Assembly (NCBI GenBank): GCA_011742915.1 | Contig: JAAQTN010000003.1 | Location: forward strand, 1-64,000 | Origin: Billgrantia desiderata | GTDB lineage: Bacteria; Pseudomonadota; Gammaproteobacteria; Pseudomonadales; Halomonadaceae | Reading direction: 5' to 3' | Length of the DNA: 64,000 nt | Shown: piece after piece, positions 1-9,228 of the stretch | Layout of the letters: each line of letters begins with the position of its first letter | Numbering within the stretch: position 1 is the stretch's first letter | Program-made: the position numbers and the translations under genes | Notes under the pieces: generated by a model | The model's database searches: none | The model's input: the letters and a program-made list of their open reading frames with translations, nothing else | Told to the model about the DNA's origin: nothing

Positions 1-80
1 CCAGGTCACCGTCGTAGAACCGGAAAAACAGGTGGCCTAAAAGACCTCAGAGGCGACAGATTCCTTGACAACTACCGCGG
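1..80. other. Foreign sequence junction at the 3' end of purU
   Basis: The purU reading frame (minus strand) keeps PurU-like sequence to about position 80, then continues for only nine unrelated codons to a stop at 47-49. The DNA from 1 to about 80 encodes no PurU C-terminus in any of the three frames. A junction with a mobile element or other rearrangement is therefore likely. No transposase can be recognised in so short a stretch, so the element type is unknown. Confidence 0.35.
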
Positions 81-847
81 CCCTTGGCGACCAGGTCCTC
101 CGGGTAGTCGGCATGACTGACCGGCTCGACGCCCTGGGTGATGATCGGCCCCTCGTCGAGGTCGTCGTTGATGTAGTGGGCCGTGGCACCGACCAGCTTG
201 ACGCCCTTGTCGTAGGCCTGGTGGTAGGGGCGCGCGCCCTTGAAGCCGGGCAGCAGCGAGTGGTGGATGTTGATCGCCCGGCCGGAGAGCCTGGCGCTCA
301 TCTCGCTCGATAGTACCTGCATGTAGCGCGCCAGGATCACCAGCTCGGCGCCGCTCTCCTCCACCACCCGCCACACCTGGGCCTCCTGCTCGGCCTTGGT
401 CTCGGCGGTGATCGGGAAGTGGTGATAGGGGATGCCGTGCCACTCCGCCAGCGACGCCAGGTCGGGATGGTTGGAGACGATGGCGCGGATGTCGATGGGC
501 AACTGCCCGGTACGGTAGCGATAGAGCAGGTCGTTGAGGCAATGGTCGGCCTTGGAGACCATGATCACCACCGGCATCAGCCGCCCCGGCGGCGTCAGCT
601 CGAAGCGCATCTCGAACTCGGCAGCCCGCTCGGCGAAGCCCGCCTGGAAGGTGTCGGCGTCGAAGCCGGCCTCCTCGGGGCGAAACTCGGTGCGGATGAA
701 GAATTGGCCGCTCAGGCGGTCGTCGAAGGATTGCTGCTCGGTGATGTAGCAGCGCCGCTCCTTGAGGAAGCGGGTCACCACGTCCACGGTGCCCAGGCGG
801 CTGGGGCACTGCGCGACCATGATCCAGATGTCATCGTGTCGTTTCAT
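47..847 (-). CDS. purU: Formyltetrahydrofolate deformylase, C-terminus replaced
   Basis: PurU hydrolyses 10-formyl-THF to THF and formate, which recycles folate beside sarcosine oxidase. The start at 847 (MKRHDDIW) is chosen because a GGAGGG ribosome site lies just upstream; codons further 5' run through the intergenic terminator. An N-terminal ACT domain (about residues 5-85) is followed by a formyltransferase domain with the motif INIHHSLLPGFKGARPYH. At 266 residues it is about 20 short of the usual family length. After DLVAKGR it ends in GSCQGICRL, which is not PurU-like. Folate recycling in the sox cluster is the likely role, but activity of this truncated form is uncertain. Confidence 0.85.
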   Translation of the reverse strand: MKRHDDIWIMVAQCPSRLGTVDVVTRFLKERRCYITEQQSFDDRLSGQFFIRTEFRPEEAGFDADTFQAGFAERAAEFEMRFELTPPGRLMPVVIMVSKADHCLNDLLYRYRTGQLPIDIRAIVSNHPDLASLAEWHGIPYHHFPITAETKAEQEAQVWRVVEESGAELVILARYMQVLSSEMSARLSGRAINIHHSLLPGFKGARPYHQAYDKGVKLVGATAHYINDDLDEGPIITQGVEPVSHADYPEDLVAKGRGSCQGICRL

Positions 848-880
848 GCTGCTCCCTCCGACGCTCCGGCGGTGAATGGA

Positions 881-904
881 AAAAGGGCCGGGGAACCCCC
901 GGCC
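881..904 (-). terminator. Intrinsic terminator after soxG
   Basis: A perfect 8-bp stem (GGCCGGGG / CCCCGGCC, 886-904) with a 3-nt loop is followed on the minus strand by CTTTTTCC. It lies between the soxG stop and the purU start. It should end the glyA-soxBDAG transcript and leave purU on its own promoter or on readthrough. Confidence 0.75.
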
Positions 905-932
905 AAGCGCGCCTGGCAAACGCGATGTCGTG

Positions 933-1583
933 TCACCGCTCCACGCCGATGGCATACTCGGCGCCGGCGTCCAGCAGCCAACGATAGCAGTAGTCGGAGA
1001 AGCTGCGGCGCAGCACCAGTTCCCAGCGGGTTTCCGTGGGGCGGCGCAGGATCAGGTTGGTCTTGGCGAACACCGCGGTCACGCCCTTGCCCACCGGGAA
1101 GGCCTCGGGGTGCACGTCGCTGGGCGTCGACTTCATCAGCAGCTCACGTGCCTTCTCGCCCGACAGCTCAATCAGCGTCTGGCCGCCGCTGACGTTGACG
1201 ATGGCGTAGTGGGCATCGCCCAGGGCGTTGCGCAGCTCGCCCTCCAGCTCGAACTCCTCGCCACCGGGTACGATCAGCAGCCACTCGTCGGGCGAGAGCC
1301 ACTGGATCGATCGCGCACCATCCTCGCTGTGGCTGAGGGTGTTGGGCCGAGCCGGCAGGCCAAAGCCCAGCACCGCGCGCACCGCTTCGTCGAGCACGAT
1401 GGCGCCGCCGCGCAGGATCAGATGACCGAGCATGGCCCGCTCGCGCAGCACCACGCGGCTCTTGGCGCTGGGGGCCGGAGCCCCCGAACGCTGGTAGGAG
1501 TAGGCCAGCGGCGATTCCACCGGGATGTTGGCTTCGGTGCGGGTATCGAAGGTACGGGCCTTGGCAACGACAGGGTTAGACAT
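933..1583 (-). CDS. soxG: Sarcosine oxidase gamma subunit
   Basis: SoxG is the small fourth subunit of heterotetrameric sarcosine oxidase, with a GcvT-like fold that packs on SoxA. The start MSNPVVAK at 1583 overlaps the soxA stop by 8 bases (ATGTCTAA), typical translational coupling. The product has 216 residues, close to the usual 200-210. Recognisable parts include LSPDEWLLIVPGG and a C-terminal stretch ending RRSFSDYCYRWLLDAGAEY. It is the last gene of the glyA-sox operon and is followed by an intrinsic terminator. Confidence 0.9.
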   Translation of the reverse strand: MSNPVVAKARTFDTRTEANIPVESPLAYSYQRSGAPAPSAKSRVVLRERAMLGHLILRGGAIVLDEAVRAVLGFGLPARPNTLSHSEDGARSIQWLSPDEWLLIVPGGEEFELEGELRNALGDAHYAIVNVSGGQTLIELSGEKARELLMKSTPSDVHPEAFPVGKGVTAVFAKTNLILRRPTETRWELVLRRSFSDYCYRWLLDAGAEYAIGVER

Positions 1584-4500
1584 TCTGGCGCTCTCCCTTG
1601 GGGTCGACGAAGATCGGGCTGACGATTTCGGCCTCATGGACCTGGCCGTCGGCCATGGGCAGGTAGACGGTCTCACCCATCTTCTGCTGACCGCCCTTGA
1701 CCACGGCCAGGGCGAAGCCTGAGTCCAGGGTCGGGCTGTAGTAGCTCGAGGTCACGTGGCCCGCCATCGGCATGGGAATGGCGTGCTTCGGGTCGAAGAC
1801 GATCTGCGCGCCCTCCTCCAGCACCACCTTCGGGTCCTTGGGCTTGAGACCGACCAACTGCTTGCGGTCCGTGCGGCGGGTGTCGCTGCGCGTCAGCGCG
1901 CGCTTGCCGATCCACGAGTACGGCTTGTCGTAGCCCACGCACCACTGCATGCCCAGGTCTTCCGGCGTCACCGAGCCGTCGGTGTCCTGGCCGACGATGA
2001 TGAAGCCCTTCTCCGCGCGCAGCACGTGCATGGTCTCGGTGCCGTAGGGGGTCAGGCCGTACTTCTCGCCGTGCTCGAACAGCGTCTTCCACACGTGCAT
2101 GGCATAGTTGGCCTGGACGTTGATCTCGTAGGTCAGCTCGCCGGTGAAGGAGATGCGGAACACTCGCGCCGGTACCCCGGCGACCTTGCCTTCGCGCCAG
2201 TCCATGAACTTGAACGTGTCGCGGTCGAGATCGATGTCGGTGATCTCGGCCAGCAGGTTGCGCGCCTCGGGTCCGGTGATCGTCATGGTCGCCCAGTGAT
2301 CGGTCACCGAGGTGAAGGTCACGTTGAGCTCGGGCCATTCGGTCTGGTGCCACAGTTCCAGCCACTCCAGCACCGCGGCGGCGCCGCCGGTGGTGGTGGT
2401 CATCAGGAAGTGGTTGTCGGCCAGACAGCTGGTCACGCCGTCGTCGGTGACCATGCCGTCGTCCTTGCACATCAGCCCGTAGCGGCACTTGCCGACGGCC
2501 AGCTTCTCCCACTTGTTGGTGTAGACGCGACCCAGGAACTCGCGCGCGTCGGGGCCCTGGATGTCGATCTTGCCCAGGGTCGAGGCGTCGAGGATGCCGA
2601 CCTTCTCGCGCACCGCGCGGCACTCGCGGGCTACCGCATCAAACATGGTCTCCTTCTTGCCGTTGACGACCTTGGGGAAGTACCAGGGGCGCTTCCACTG
2701 GCCGACGTCCTCGAACTCGGCGCCATTCTCCACGTGCCACTGGTGCAGTGCGGTGTAGCGCTCGGGGTCGAACAGGTCGCGGCAGTGGCGGCCGGCGATG
2801 GCGCCGAAGGTGACCGGGGTGTAGTTGGGGCGGAACACCGTGGTGCCCACCTCGGGAATCGTCTTGCCCAGGCAGCGCGCGGCAATGGCCATGCCGTTGA
2901 TGTTGCCGAGCTTGCCCTGGTCGGTACCGAAGCCCATGGCGGTGTAGCGCTTGACGTGCTCGATGGACTCGAAGCCTTCGCGCGTCGCCAGTTCGATGCC
3001 CCCGGCGGTAACGTCGTTCTGCAGATCGACGAACTGCTTGGGCGCACGCAGGGTCGGCTTCTCGTGAGGCACCTGATACAGCGCACAGGCCGGCCCTTCG
3101 CGGCGGGCGTCGACCTGCGGCAGCTCGACCGCCCTGGCCGATTGCCCCAGTGCTTCCAGCGCCTGGGCGGCCATGGCCACACCATCGGCCATGCCTGCGG
3201 CCAGGTCGTGGATGCCTCGAGCGCTGCCGGCAGCATGTACGCCTTTCACCAGGCTGGGCACGAAGCCGAGGATCTCTTCGTTCCAGGTCGGCCGCGCACC
3301 GGTGTGCGAGGCCAGGTGGATCACCGGGCTGTAGCCACCGGAGCTGGCGATGGTGTCGCAGGCCAGGGTCTCGGCCTGGCCGGTGACCTTGAAGGCGTCG
3401 AGGTCGATCTTGGCCACGCGGGCCGCGCTGACGCGCTTCTCGCCCTTGGCCTCGATCACCGCGCTGCCGGTGATGATCCGAATGCCCTTGGCCTTGGCGG
3501 CGTCGATCCAGTCGCCCTGCGGATTGGCACGGGCGTCGACGATGGCCACCACCTCACGCCCCGCTTCGACCCAGTCGAGCGCGGCGCGATAGGCGTGATC
3601 GTTGCTGGTGGAGAGCACCAGCTTGTTGCCCGGCACCACGCCGTAGCGGCGGATGTAGGTGGACACCGCGCCGGCCAGCAGGTTGCCCGGCACGTCGTTG
3701 TTGGCGTAGACCAGCGGACGCTCGTGGGCGCCGGTGGCCAGCAGCACCTGACCGGCACGCACACGGTGCATGCGCGAACGCACGCCACGATGGCCGTCGA
3801 CCAGCGGTGCCGTCTCGCCCAGGTGCTCCGTGCGTCGCTCGTGCAGCGTGACGAAATGGTGGTCATGGTAGCCGTTGGCGGTGGTGCGGGGCAGCAGCAT
3901 GACGTTGTCCAGCCCGGCGAGCTCCTCCAGCACGCGCTCCGCCCACTTGGCGGCCGGCTGCTGGTCGAGCAGTTCACGGCTGTCGAGCAGCGAACCGCCC
4001 ATCTCTTCCTGCTCGTCGGCCAGGATCACCCGCGCGCCGCTGCGGGCCGCGGTCAGCGCCGCCGCCAGGCCGGCGGGACCGGCGCCGATCACCAGCAGGT
4101 CGCAGTGCTGATTGAGGTGATCGTAGCTGTCCGGATCGGCTTCCATGGGGCTACGGCCCAGGCCTGCGCCCTTGCGGATGTACTTCTCGTAGGTCATCCA
4201 CATGGAGGCCGGCGCCATGAAGGTCTTGTAGTAGAAGCCCGGCGGCATGAAGCGCCCGCCCAGCTTGCCCACCAGACTCATGACATCGCGCTGCACGTTC
4301 GGCCAGCCGTTGGTGCTGCGCGCCACGAGGCCGTCGAACAGCGCCTGCTGAGTGGCACGCACGTTGGGCACCTGGGCGGCTTCGTTGCTGCCCAGCTGGA
4401 CCAGCGCGTTGGGCTCCTCGGCGCCGGCGGCGACGATGCCGCGCGGGCGCGAGTACTTGAAGCTGCGATTGACGATATCTACGCCGTTGGCCAGCAGCGC

Positions 4501-4626
4501 CGAGGCCAGGGTGTCGCCGGCATGGCCCTGATAGTGCTGGCCGTTGAAGGTGAAGCCGAGCTTGCGCGAGCGATCGATACGCCCGCCCTCTTTGAGACGA
4601 TTCGGCTGTGTCACGGACTTGCTCAT
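1576..4626 (-). CDS. soxA: Sarcosine oxidase alpha subunit
   Basis: This is the large subunit (1016 residues, normal length) of the cytosolic enzyme that oxidises sarcosine to glycine, H2O2 and, with THF, 5,10-methylene-THF. Domains in order: an N-terminal ferredoxin-like fold (about 20-115), a dinucleotide-binding region with LLVIGAGPAGLAAALTAA (about 173-190), a central flavoprotein region, and a C-terminal GcvT/folate-binding half (about 620-1010) with the motif SFTGELTYEINV. The start at 4626 overlaps the soxD stop by 4 bases (ATGA), and its end overlaps soxG. GC is high, like glyA and unlike the hydantoinase genes. Confidence 0.96.
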   Translation of the reverse strand: MSKSVTQPNRLKEGGRIDRSRKLGFTFNGQHYQGHAGDTLASALLANGVDIVNRSFKYSRPRGIVAAGAEEPNALVQLGSNEAAQVPNVRATQQALFDGLVARSTNGWPNVQRDVMSLVGKLGGRFMPPGFYYKTFMAPASMWMTYEKYIRKGAGLGRSPMEADPDSYDHLNQHCDLLVIGAGPAGLAAALTAARSGARVILADEQEEMGGSLLDSRELLDQQPAAKWAERVLEELAGLDNVMLLPRTTANGYHDHHFVTLHERRTEHLGETAPLVDGHRGVRSRMHRVRAGQVLLATGAHERPLVYANNDVPGNLLAGAVSTYIRRYGVVPGNKLVLSTSNDHAYRAALDWVEAGREVVAIVDARANPQGDWIDAAKAKGIRIITGSAVIEAKGEKRVSAARVAKIDLDAFKVTGQAETLACDTIASSGGYSPVIHLASHTGARPTWNEEILGFVPSLVKGVHAAGSARGIHDLAAGMADGVAMAAQALEALGQSARAVELPQVDARREGPACALYQVPHEKPTLRAPKQFVDLQNDVTAGGIELATREGFESIEHVKRYTAMGFGTDQGKLGNINGMAIAARCLGKTIPEVGTTVFRPNYTPVTFGAIAGRHCRDLFDPERYTALHQWHVENGAEFEDVGQWKRPWYFPKVVNGKKETMFDAVARECRAVREKVGILDASTLGKIDIQGPDAREFLGRVYTNKWEKLAVGKCRYGLMCKDDGMVTDDGVTSCLADNHFLMTTTTGGAAAVLEWLELWHQTEWPELNVTFTSVTDHWATMTITGPEARNLLAEITDIDLDRDTFKFMDWREGKVAGVPARVFRISFTGELTYEINVQANYAMHVWKTLFEHGEKYGLTPYGTETMHVLRAEKGFIIVGQDTDGSVTPEDLGMQWCVGYDKPYSWIGKRALTRSDTRRTDRKQLVGLKPKDPKVVLEEGAQIVFDPKHAIPMPMAGHVTSSYYSPTLDSGFALAVVKGGQQKMGETVYLPMADGQVHEAEIVSPIFVDPKGERQNV

Positions 4627-5015
4627 GCCTGCTCCCCCTTGACCGCTTCTACCGCAGCGTTGCTGGCGCCCACGGTCTGTTGTCCTCCGCCGGCCACCTG
4701 CACGTTGCCCTGGATTTCGCCACTCGCCAGGCTCTCGGCGGTGATACGGGGCCGCTCACCCATCTTGTAGGTTTCGAGAATCTCGTAGGTCACGGTATTG
4801 CGCGTGACGTTGAAGAACTTGCGACAACCGACGGCGTGCACCCACATCTCGTGGTGGATGCCGCGCGGGTTGTCACGGAAGAACAGGTAGTCGCCCCACT
4901 CCTCGTCGCTGCAGGCTTCGGGGTCCTTGGGGCGGACGATGTGCGCCTGGCCCTTGGGACGGAACTCCTCTTCCTCGCGATGCTCCTCGCAGTAGGGGCA
5001 GTAGATATGGAACAT
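4623..5015 (-). CDS. soxD: Sarcosine oxidase delta subunit
   Basis: SoxD is the small zinc-binding subunit of heterotetrameric sarcosine oxidase. The four expected zinc ligands are visible: Cys6 and Cys9 in YCPYC, then His60 and Cys64 in WVHAVGC. The product is 130 residues, longer than the roughly 100 of the best-studied SoxD. The extra tail after about residue 100 is rich in Gly, Gln, Ala and Val (for example VAGGGQQTVGASNAA) and looks disordered. A GGGGGGA tract precedes the ATG. It is coupled to soxA by an ATGA overlap. Confidence 0.93.
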   Translation of the reverse strand: MFHIYCPYCEEHREEEEFRPKGQAHIVRPKDPEACSDEEWGDYLFFRDNPRGIHHEMWVHAVGCRKFFNVTRNTVTYEILETYKMGERPRITAESLASGEIQGNVQVAGGGQQTVGASNAAVEAVKGEQA

Positions 5016-5054
5016 TATTTATTCCCCCCGTAAGTCGGGATAAGAACTGTGAGC

Positions 5055-5170
5055 TGCTGCGCCAGCGAGCCGCGTGAGGGCAAGGCGTCCGATGAAGAGG
5101 AGCCGCAGTGTACGGGGTAGGTACATGAGGACTCCGATGAATCGGACAACGCAGCCATCGCGTGGCGCAG
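5055..5170. repeat. Intergenic repeat, copy 1 (soxB-soxD gap)
   Basis: The 165-base gap between soxB and soxD is long for an otherwise tight operon. It shares an ordered set of short blocks with 28130-28250: GCAAGGCG, then an AGGAG/GGAGC-rich stretch, then TGAGGA-TCCGA, then CAACGCAGC-AT-CGC. The match is imperfect and was found by eye. It looks like a dispersed intergenic repeat rather than a gene; no ORF with a ribosome site is seen here. Confidence 0.4.
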
Positions 5171-5180
5171 CTCGCAGAAG

Positions 5181-6431
5181 TCAGTGAGCAACGCCGGCCG
5201 CACCGTGCTCGTCGACCAAGGCACCGGTATGGAAACGGTCGATGGAGAACGGGGCCGCAAGCGGGTGAGCCTGGTTCTTGGCCAGGGTCCAGGCGAACAC
5301 ATGACCCGAGCCCGGCGTGGCCTTGAAGCCACCGGTACCCCAGCCACAGTTGAAGAACAGGCCCTTCACCGGCGTGGCCGAGAGAATCGGGCAGGCGTCC
5401 GGGCAGGTGTCGACGATGCCGCCCCACTGGCGGTTCATGCGCACCCGCGAGAAGATCGGGAACATCTCGACGATGGCCTGCAGGGTGTGCTCGATGGTGG
5501 GGTAGCTGCCGCGCTGGCCGTAACCGTTGTAGCCGTCGATGCCCGCGCCGATGACCAGGTCGCCCTTGTCGGTCTGGCTGATGTAGCCGTGCACGTGGTT
5601 GGACATCACCACGGTGTCGAGCACCGGCTTGAGCGGCTCGGAAACCAGCGCCTGCAGCGGATGCGACTCCAGCGGCAGGCGGAAGCCGGCCATCTTGGCC
5701 AGCACGCCGGAGTTGCCCGCCGCCACGCAGCCGACGGTCTTGGCTTCGATGTCGCCGCGGTTGGTGTGCACGCCGTAGACCCGGCCATCACGAATCTTGA
5801 AGCCGGTGACCTCGGTGTTCTGCAGCAGGTCGACGCCCAGCGCGTCGGCGGCACGGGCGAAGCCCCAGGCCACGGCATCGTGACGCGCCACGCCGGCGCG
5901 CGGCTGCCAGGAGGCACCGAGGATCGGATAGCGGGCGTTCTTCGAGCAGTCCATGATCGGCACGATCTCCTGGATCTGCTCGGGAGTGAGCACTTCACCG
6001 TCGATGCCGTTGAGGCGGTTGGCGTTGACCCGGCGCTGGATGTCGCGCATGTCCTGCAGGGTGTGGCCGAGGTTCATGACCCCACGCTGGGAAAACATCA
6101 CGTTGTAGTTGAGGTCCTGGGAGAGCCCCTCCCACAGCTTCATGGCGTGCTCGTAGAGCGCCGCGGCTTCGTCCCACAGGTAGTTGGAGCGCACGATGGT
6201 GGTGTTGCGCGCGGTGTTGCCGCCGCCCAGCCAGCCCTTCTCGACCACCGCCACGTTCTTGATGCCGTGTTCCTTGGCCAGGTAGTAGGCGGTGGCCAGG
6301 CCGTGGCCGCCGCCGCCGACGATGATCACGTCGTACTGCTTCTTGGGGGTGGGGTTGCGCCACTGGCGCTCCCAGTTCTCGTGGTGACTGAGGGCGTGCT
6401 TGGCCAGCCCGAATCCTGAATAGCGTTGCAT
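5181..6431 (-). CDS. soxB: Sarcosine oxidase beta subunit
   Basis: SoxB carries the sarcosine-oxidising flavin site. An N-terminal Rossmann motif [18 protein letters not shown] (about residues 34-51) binds [15 protein letters not shown] contains the His expected to hold FMN covalently in heterotetrameric enzymes. Length (416 residues) is normal. The start at 6431 has a GAGGAGA ribosome site. It follows glyA by 47 bases and begins the soxBDAG order known from betaine and creatinine degraders. Confidence 0.96.
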   Translation of the reverse strand: MQRYSGFGLAKHALSHHENWERQWRNPTPKKQYDVIIVGGGGHGLATAYYLAKEHGIKNVAVVEKGWLGGGNTARNTTIVRSNYLWDEAAALYEHAMKLWEGLSQDLNYNVMFSQRGVMNLGHTLQDMRDIQRRVNANRLNGIDGEVLTPEQIQEIVPIMDCSKNARYPILGASWQPRAGVARHDAVAWGFARAADALGVDLLQNTEVTGFKIRDGRVYGVHTNRGDIEAKTVGCVAAGNSGVLAKMAGFRLPLESHPLQALVSEPLKPVLDTVVMSNHVHGYISQTDKGDLVIGAGIDGYNGYGQRGSYPTIEHTLQAIVEMFPIFSRVRMNRQWGGIVDTCPDACPILSATPVKGLFFNCGWGTGGFKATPGSGHVFAWTLAKNQAHPLAAPFSIDRFHTGALVDEHGAAGVAH

Positions 6432-6478
6432 CTCGTCTCTCCTCGACCGGCCCCGCCGAGGGGGCCGATTTCATACAT

Positions 6479-7777
6479 TCAGGCGGTGGCGGTTTCTTCT
6501 ACCGCGGCCGGAGCGGCGCCGTAGACCGGGTGGCGCTCGCACAGCTCGGCGACCTTGGTGCGTACCTCGGCCTCCACGGCATCGGTGTTGCCCTGCTCGG
6601 CCAGCACGTCGAGGATGTCGCAGATCCAGCCGGCCAGGGCCTCGCAGTCGGCCACGTCGAAGCCGCGCGAGGTTACCGCCGGGGTGCCGATGCGCAGGCC
6701 GGACGTCACGAACGGGCTCTGCGGGTCGTTGGGCACGGCATTCTTGTTGACGGTGATGTGGGCCCGGCCCAGCGCCGCATCGGCGTCCTTGCCGGTCACG
6801 CCCTGACGAATCAGCGAGACCAGGAAGAGGTGGTCGTCGGTACCGCCGGACACCACGTCGTAACCGCGCTCGACGAATACCTTGGCCATGGCGCGGGCGT
6901 TGTCGATCACGCGCTGCTGGTACTGCACGAAAGCCTGGCTCATGGCCTCCTTGAAGGCCACCGCCTTGGCCGCGATCACGTGCATCAGCGGACCGCCCTG
7001 CTGGCCGGGGAACACCGCGCCGTTGAGCTTCTTGTACAGTTCCGCATCGCCATGGGCGGAAAGGATCAGGCCGCCGCGCGGGCCGCGCAGGGTCTTGTGG
7101 GTGGTGGTGGTGACCACGTGGGCGTGGGGCACCGGGCTCGGGTAGAGACCGGCGGCAACCAGGCCCGCCACATGAGCCATGTCCACCATCAGCCAGGCAC
7201 CGACCTCATCGGCGATGTTGCGGAAACGCCGCCAGTCGACCACACGGGAGTAGGCAGAGAAGCCGGCAATGATCAGCTTGGGCTTGTGGCTGCGCGCCAG
7301 CCGCTCGACCTCCTCGTAGTCGATCTCGCCGGTCTCGGGGTTCAGGCCGTACTGCACCGCGTGGTAGTGCTTGCCGGAGAAGTTGGGCGCCGCACCGTGG
7401 GTCAGGTGACCGCCGTGGGCCAGGCTCATGCCGAGCACGGTGTCGCCGGGGCTGACCAGTGCCATGAACACGGCGGCATTGGCCTGGGCACCGGAGTGGG
7501 GCTGCACGTTGGCAAAGTCGGCGCCGAACAGATCGCAGGCGCGCTCGATGGCGAGCTTTTCGACCACGTCGACGTGCTCGCAGCCGCCGTAGTAGCGCTT
7601 GCCCGGGTAGCCCTCGGCATACTTGTTGGTCAACTGTGTGCCCTGGGCCTCCATCACGGCCCGGCTGGCGTAGTTCTCGGAGGCGATCAGCTCGACGTGG
7701 GCCTCCTGGCGGGCCACTTCGTCGGCAATGGCGGCGGCAACCTGAGAATCGAATGCGGCGAGACCGACCTGGTTCAT
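6479..7777 (-). CDS. glyA: Serine hydroxymethyltransferase
   Basis: GlyA is a PLP enzyme that combines glycine with 5,10-methylene-THF to make serine. Both substrates are products of sarcosine oxidase, which explains its place as first gene of the sox operon. The PLP-lysine motif [14 protein letters not shown] is intact, as is SGAQANAAV. The 432-residue length fits the family. An AGGAG site lies 8 bases before the ATG. This may be a catabolic paralogue of a housekeeping glyA elsewhere; that cannot be seen here. Confidence 0.96.
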   Translation of the reverse strand: MNQVGLAAFDSQVAAAIADEVARQEAHVELIASENYASRAVMEAQGTQLTNKYAEGYPGKRYYGGCEHVDVVEKLAIERACDLFGADFANVQPHSGAQANAAVFMALVSPGDTVLGMSLAHGGHLTHGAAPNFSGKHYHAVQYGLNPETGEIDYEEVERLARSHKPKLIIAGFSAYSRVVDWRRFRNIADEVGAWLMVDMAHVAGLVAAGLYPSPVPHAHVVTTTTHKTLRGPRGGLILSAHGDAELYKKLNGAVFPGQQGGPLMHVIAAKAVAFKEAMSQAFVQYQQRVIDNARAMAKVFVERGYDVVSGGTDDHLFLVSLIRQGVTGKDADAALGRAHITVNKNAVPNDPQSPFVTSGLRIGTPAVTSRGFDVADCEALAGWICDILDVLAEQGNTDAVEAEVRTKVAELCERHPVYGAAPAAVEETATA

Positions 7778-8045
7778 GACTGACTCCTGTTGTTGTCTGC
7801 TATCTGTTGTCGGGTATCGGCAGGGCTTGCCTCGAATCTATCGGCTACCTGCCCAGGTGAAAAATTTGAAATCCTTATGCTTGGATTAAAGGCAACCGGG
7901 AGCAGGAAAGATTGAACGAATGCGACAGGCTTGCTGAATGTCCGAGTCGGGCCGGCCGCCCTGGCATATTGGCTCGGGCTGATGGAGCACGCGCCGAGGA
8001 GGTGCGCTCAAAGCCGCATGAGGCGGACGGGTGGAGCAGGCCGGC
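7778..8045 (-). promoter_or_regulatory. glyA: Upstream region of the glyA-sox operon
   Basis: This 268-base non-coding region lies between the stop of the GbdR-like regulator gene and glyA. It must hold the operon promoter and probably the regulator's binding site. A clearly AT-richer block at 7860-7915 is the best place for a promoter, but no convincing -35/-10 pair could be fixed by eye. No riboswitch-like architecture was recognised. Confidence 0.4.
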
Positions 8046-9098
8046 TCAGAGCGCCGGACGGCCCTCGACGTGCAGGAAGAAGGGATCGACCCGGGCGCCT
8101 CCCGGCTCGCCGACGCTCTTGCGCATTTCCGACGGCGTCATGCCGAAGGCGCTGCGAAAGTGGCGCGAGAAGTGGGCGGTATCGGCGAAGCCGCAGCGCT
8201 CACCGATTTCGGTGATGCTCTTGCCGGTGTAGTGCAACAGCCACACGCCGTAGCGCAGGCGCAGGTCGCGGGAGAACTTCTGCGGGCTGACGCCGAGTGT
8301 CTCCTTGAAACGGCGCTCCAGATTACGGCGTGAGGTGCCGACCCGCTCGGCCAGCACCTCCATGGAGATCATCTCCCCAAGGTGCTGCTCGAGCAGCGCA
8401 ATGGCCTTGCGCACCACGCGATCCTCGATCTTGCCGAACACCACCGGCTGGGGCTGGGGGTGAACTCCCGTTCGCGCCTCGTCAAGCAGCATGATGTGCA
8501 GGCTCTTCATCGCCCACGCCTTGCCCAGGTGACGCTCGATCAGATAGGCAGCCAGGTCCGCTCCCGCCGCACCGCCGGCACAGGTGAGGCGGTCACCGTC
8601 GTCGATGAACAGACGATCGGCAACGGGCTCGATGGCAGGAAAGCGCTGGATCATGTCACGGTGGTGATACCAGCTCACGCAGCAACGGCGCCCCTTCATC
8701 AGACCCGCCTGAATCAGCGCAAAGACCCCGGTGCACAGCCCGACCAGCGGCACCCCGGCATCCGCCGAGCGACGCAGATAGGCCAGCGCCGTGGAGTCCA
8801 CGCGGTCGCGCTCGTCCTGCACCCCGCCGATCACCACGATGTAATCGAAGCTCGCCGGATCGCGGAAGGGCTCGCAGGGCGAGATCGCCGCCCCGCAGCT
8901 GGAAGTGGCCTGCTCCCCCGTGCTGGTCATGAAGGTCCAGTGGCAGCGCAGCTGGCGGCTGCGGTCACCCTCGTCGGCCGCCAGACGCAGACAGTCGACG
9001 AAGGCCGCAAACGGCAGCAGCGTGAAGCGGTGCAGCAGGACGAAGCCGACCGAGAGGGGCTCTGCCTGGGTTACGCGAATCAGGGCCCGATCCGGCAT
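8046..9098 (-). CDS. gbdR: GlxA/GbdR-type AraC-family activator
   Basis: The product is a 350-residue transcription regulator. It has an N-terminal DJ-1/PfpI-like sensor domain (about 15-200, with VGLCTGVFALIQAG around the nucleophile-elbow Cys) and a C-terminal AraC helix-turn-helix pair (about 240-335, RVGTSRRNLERRFKETLG and RCGFADTAHFSRHFRSAFG). GbdR of Pseudomonas has the same architecture and activates glycine-betaine and sarcosine genes in response to betaine or dimethylglycine. Position directly upstream of glyA-soxBDAG supports the same role. The ligand here could also be a creatine-derived compound. Confidence 0.8.
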   Translation of the reverse strand: MPDRALIRVTQAEPLSVGFVLLHRFTLLPFAAFVDCLRLAADEGDRSRQLRCHWTFMTSTGEQATSSCGAAISPCEPFRDPASFDYIVVIGGVQDERDRVDSTALAYLRRSADAGVPLVGLCTGVFALIQAGLMKGRRCCVSWYHHRDMIQRFPAIEPVADRLFIDDGDRLTCAGGAAGADLAAYLIERHLGKAWAMKSLHIMLLDEARTGVHPQPQPVVFGKIEDRVVRKAIALLEQHLGEMISMEVLAERVGTSRRNLERRFKETLGVSPQKFSRDLRLRYGVWLLHYTGKSITEIGERCGFADTAHFSRHFRSAFGMTPSEMRKSVGEPGGARVDPFFLHVEGRPAL

Positions 9099-9178
9099 TA
9101 CTCAATACCCCGTAAATCTCTAGAACCTAGCAAGAGAGGTAGCCTAACTCGGCGCCGGATCCGAGGCTAGTAAACGCC

Positions 9179-9205
9179 GGAAGCGAGCCCGGCGGACTCG
9201 CTTCC
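9179..9205 (-). terminator. Hairpin after the N-carbamoylsarcosine amidase gene
   Basis: A perfect 9-bp stem (GGAAGCGAG / CTCGCTTCC) with a 9-nt loop starts 24 bases after the amidase stop codon. There is no clear T-run after it on the minus strand, so it may be a weak or Rho-assisted terminator, or an mRNA 3' stabiliser. Confidence 0.45.
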
Positions 9206-9228
9206 TAATGGATGCTCTGATGACAGGC

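Noticed and set aside
1756..4770. 1004-codon open frame on the plus strand opposite soxA
   Set aside because: It is a GC-driven antisense shadow of soxA. It has no ribosome site, no known domain, and its sequence is His/Ala/Gly-rich as expected from the opposite strand.
7778..8045. Possible glycine riboswitch before glyA
   Set aside because: No conserved tandem aptamer-like pairing could be drawn. The GbdR-type regulator next door is a simpler explanation for control.
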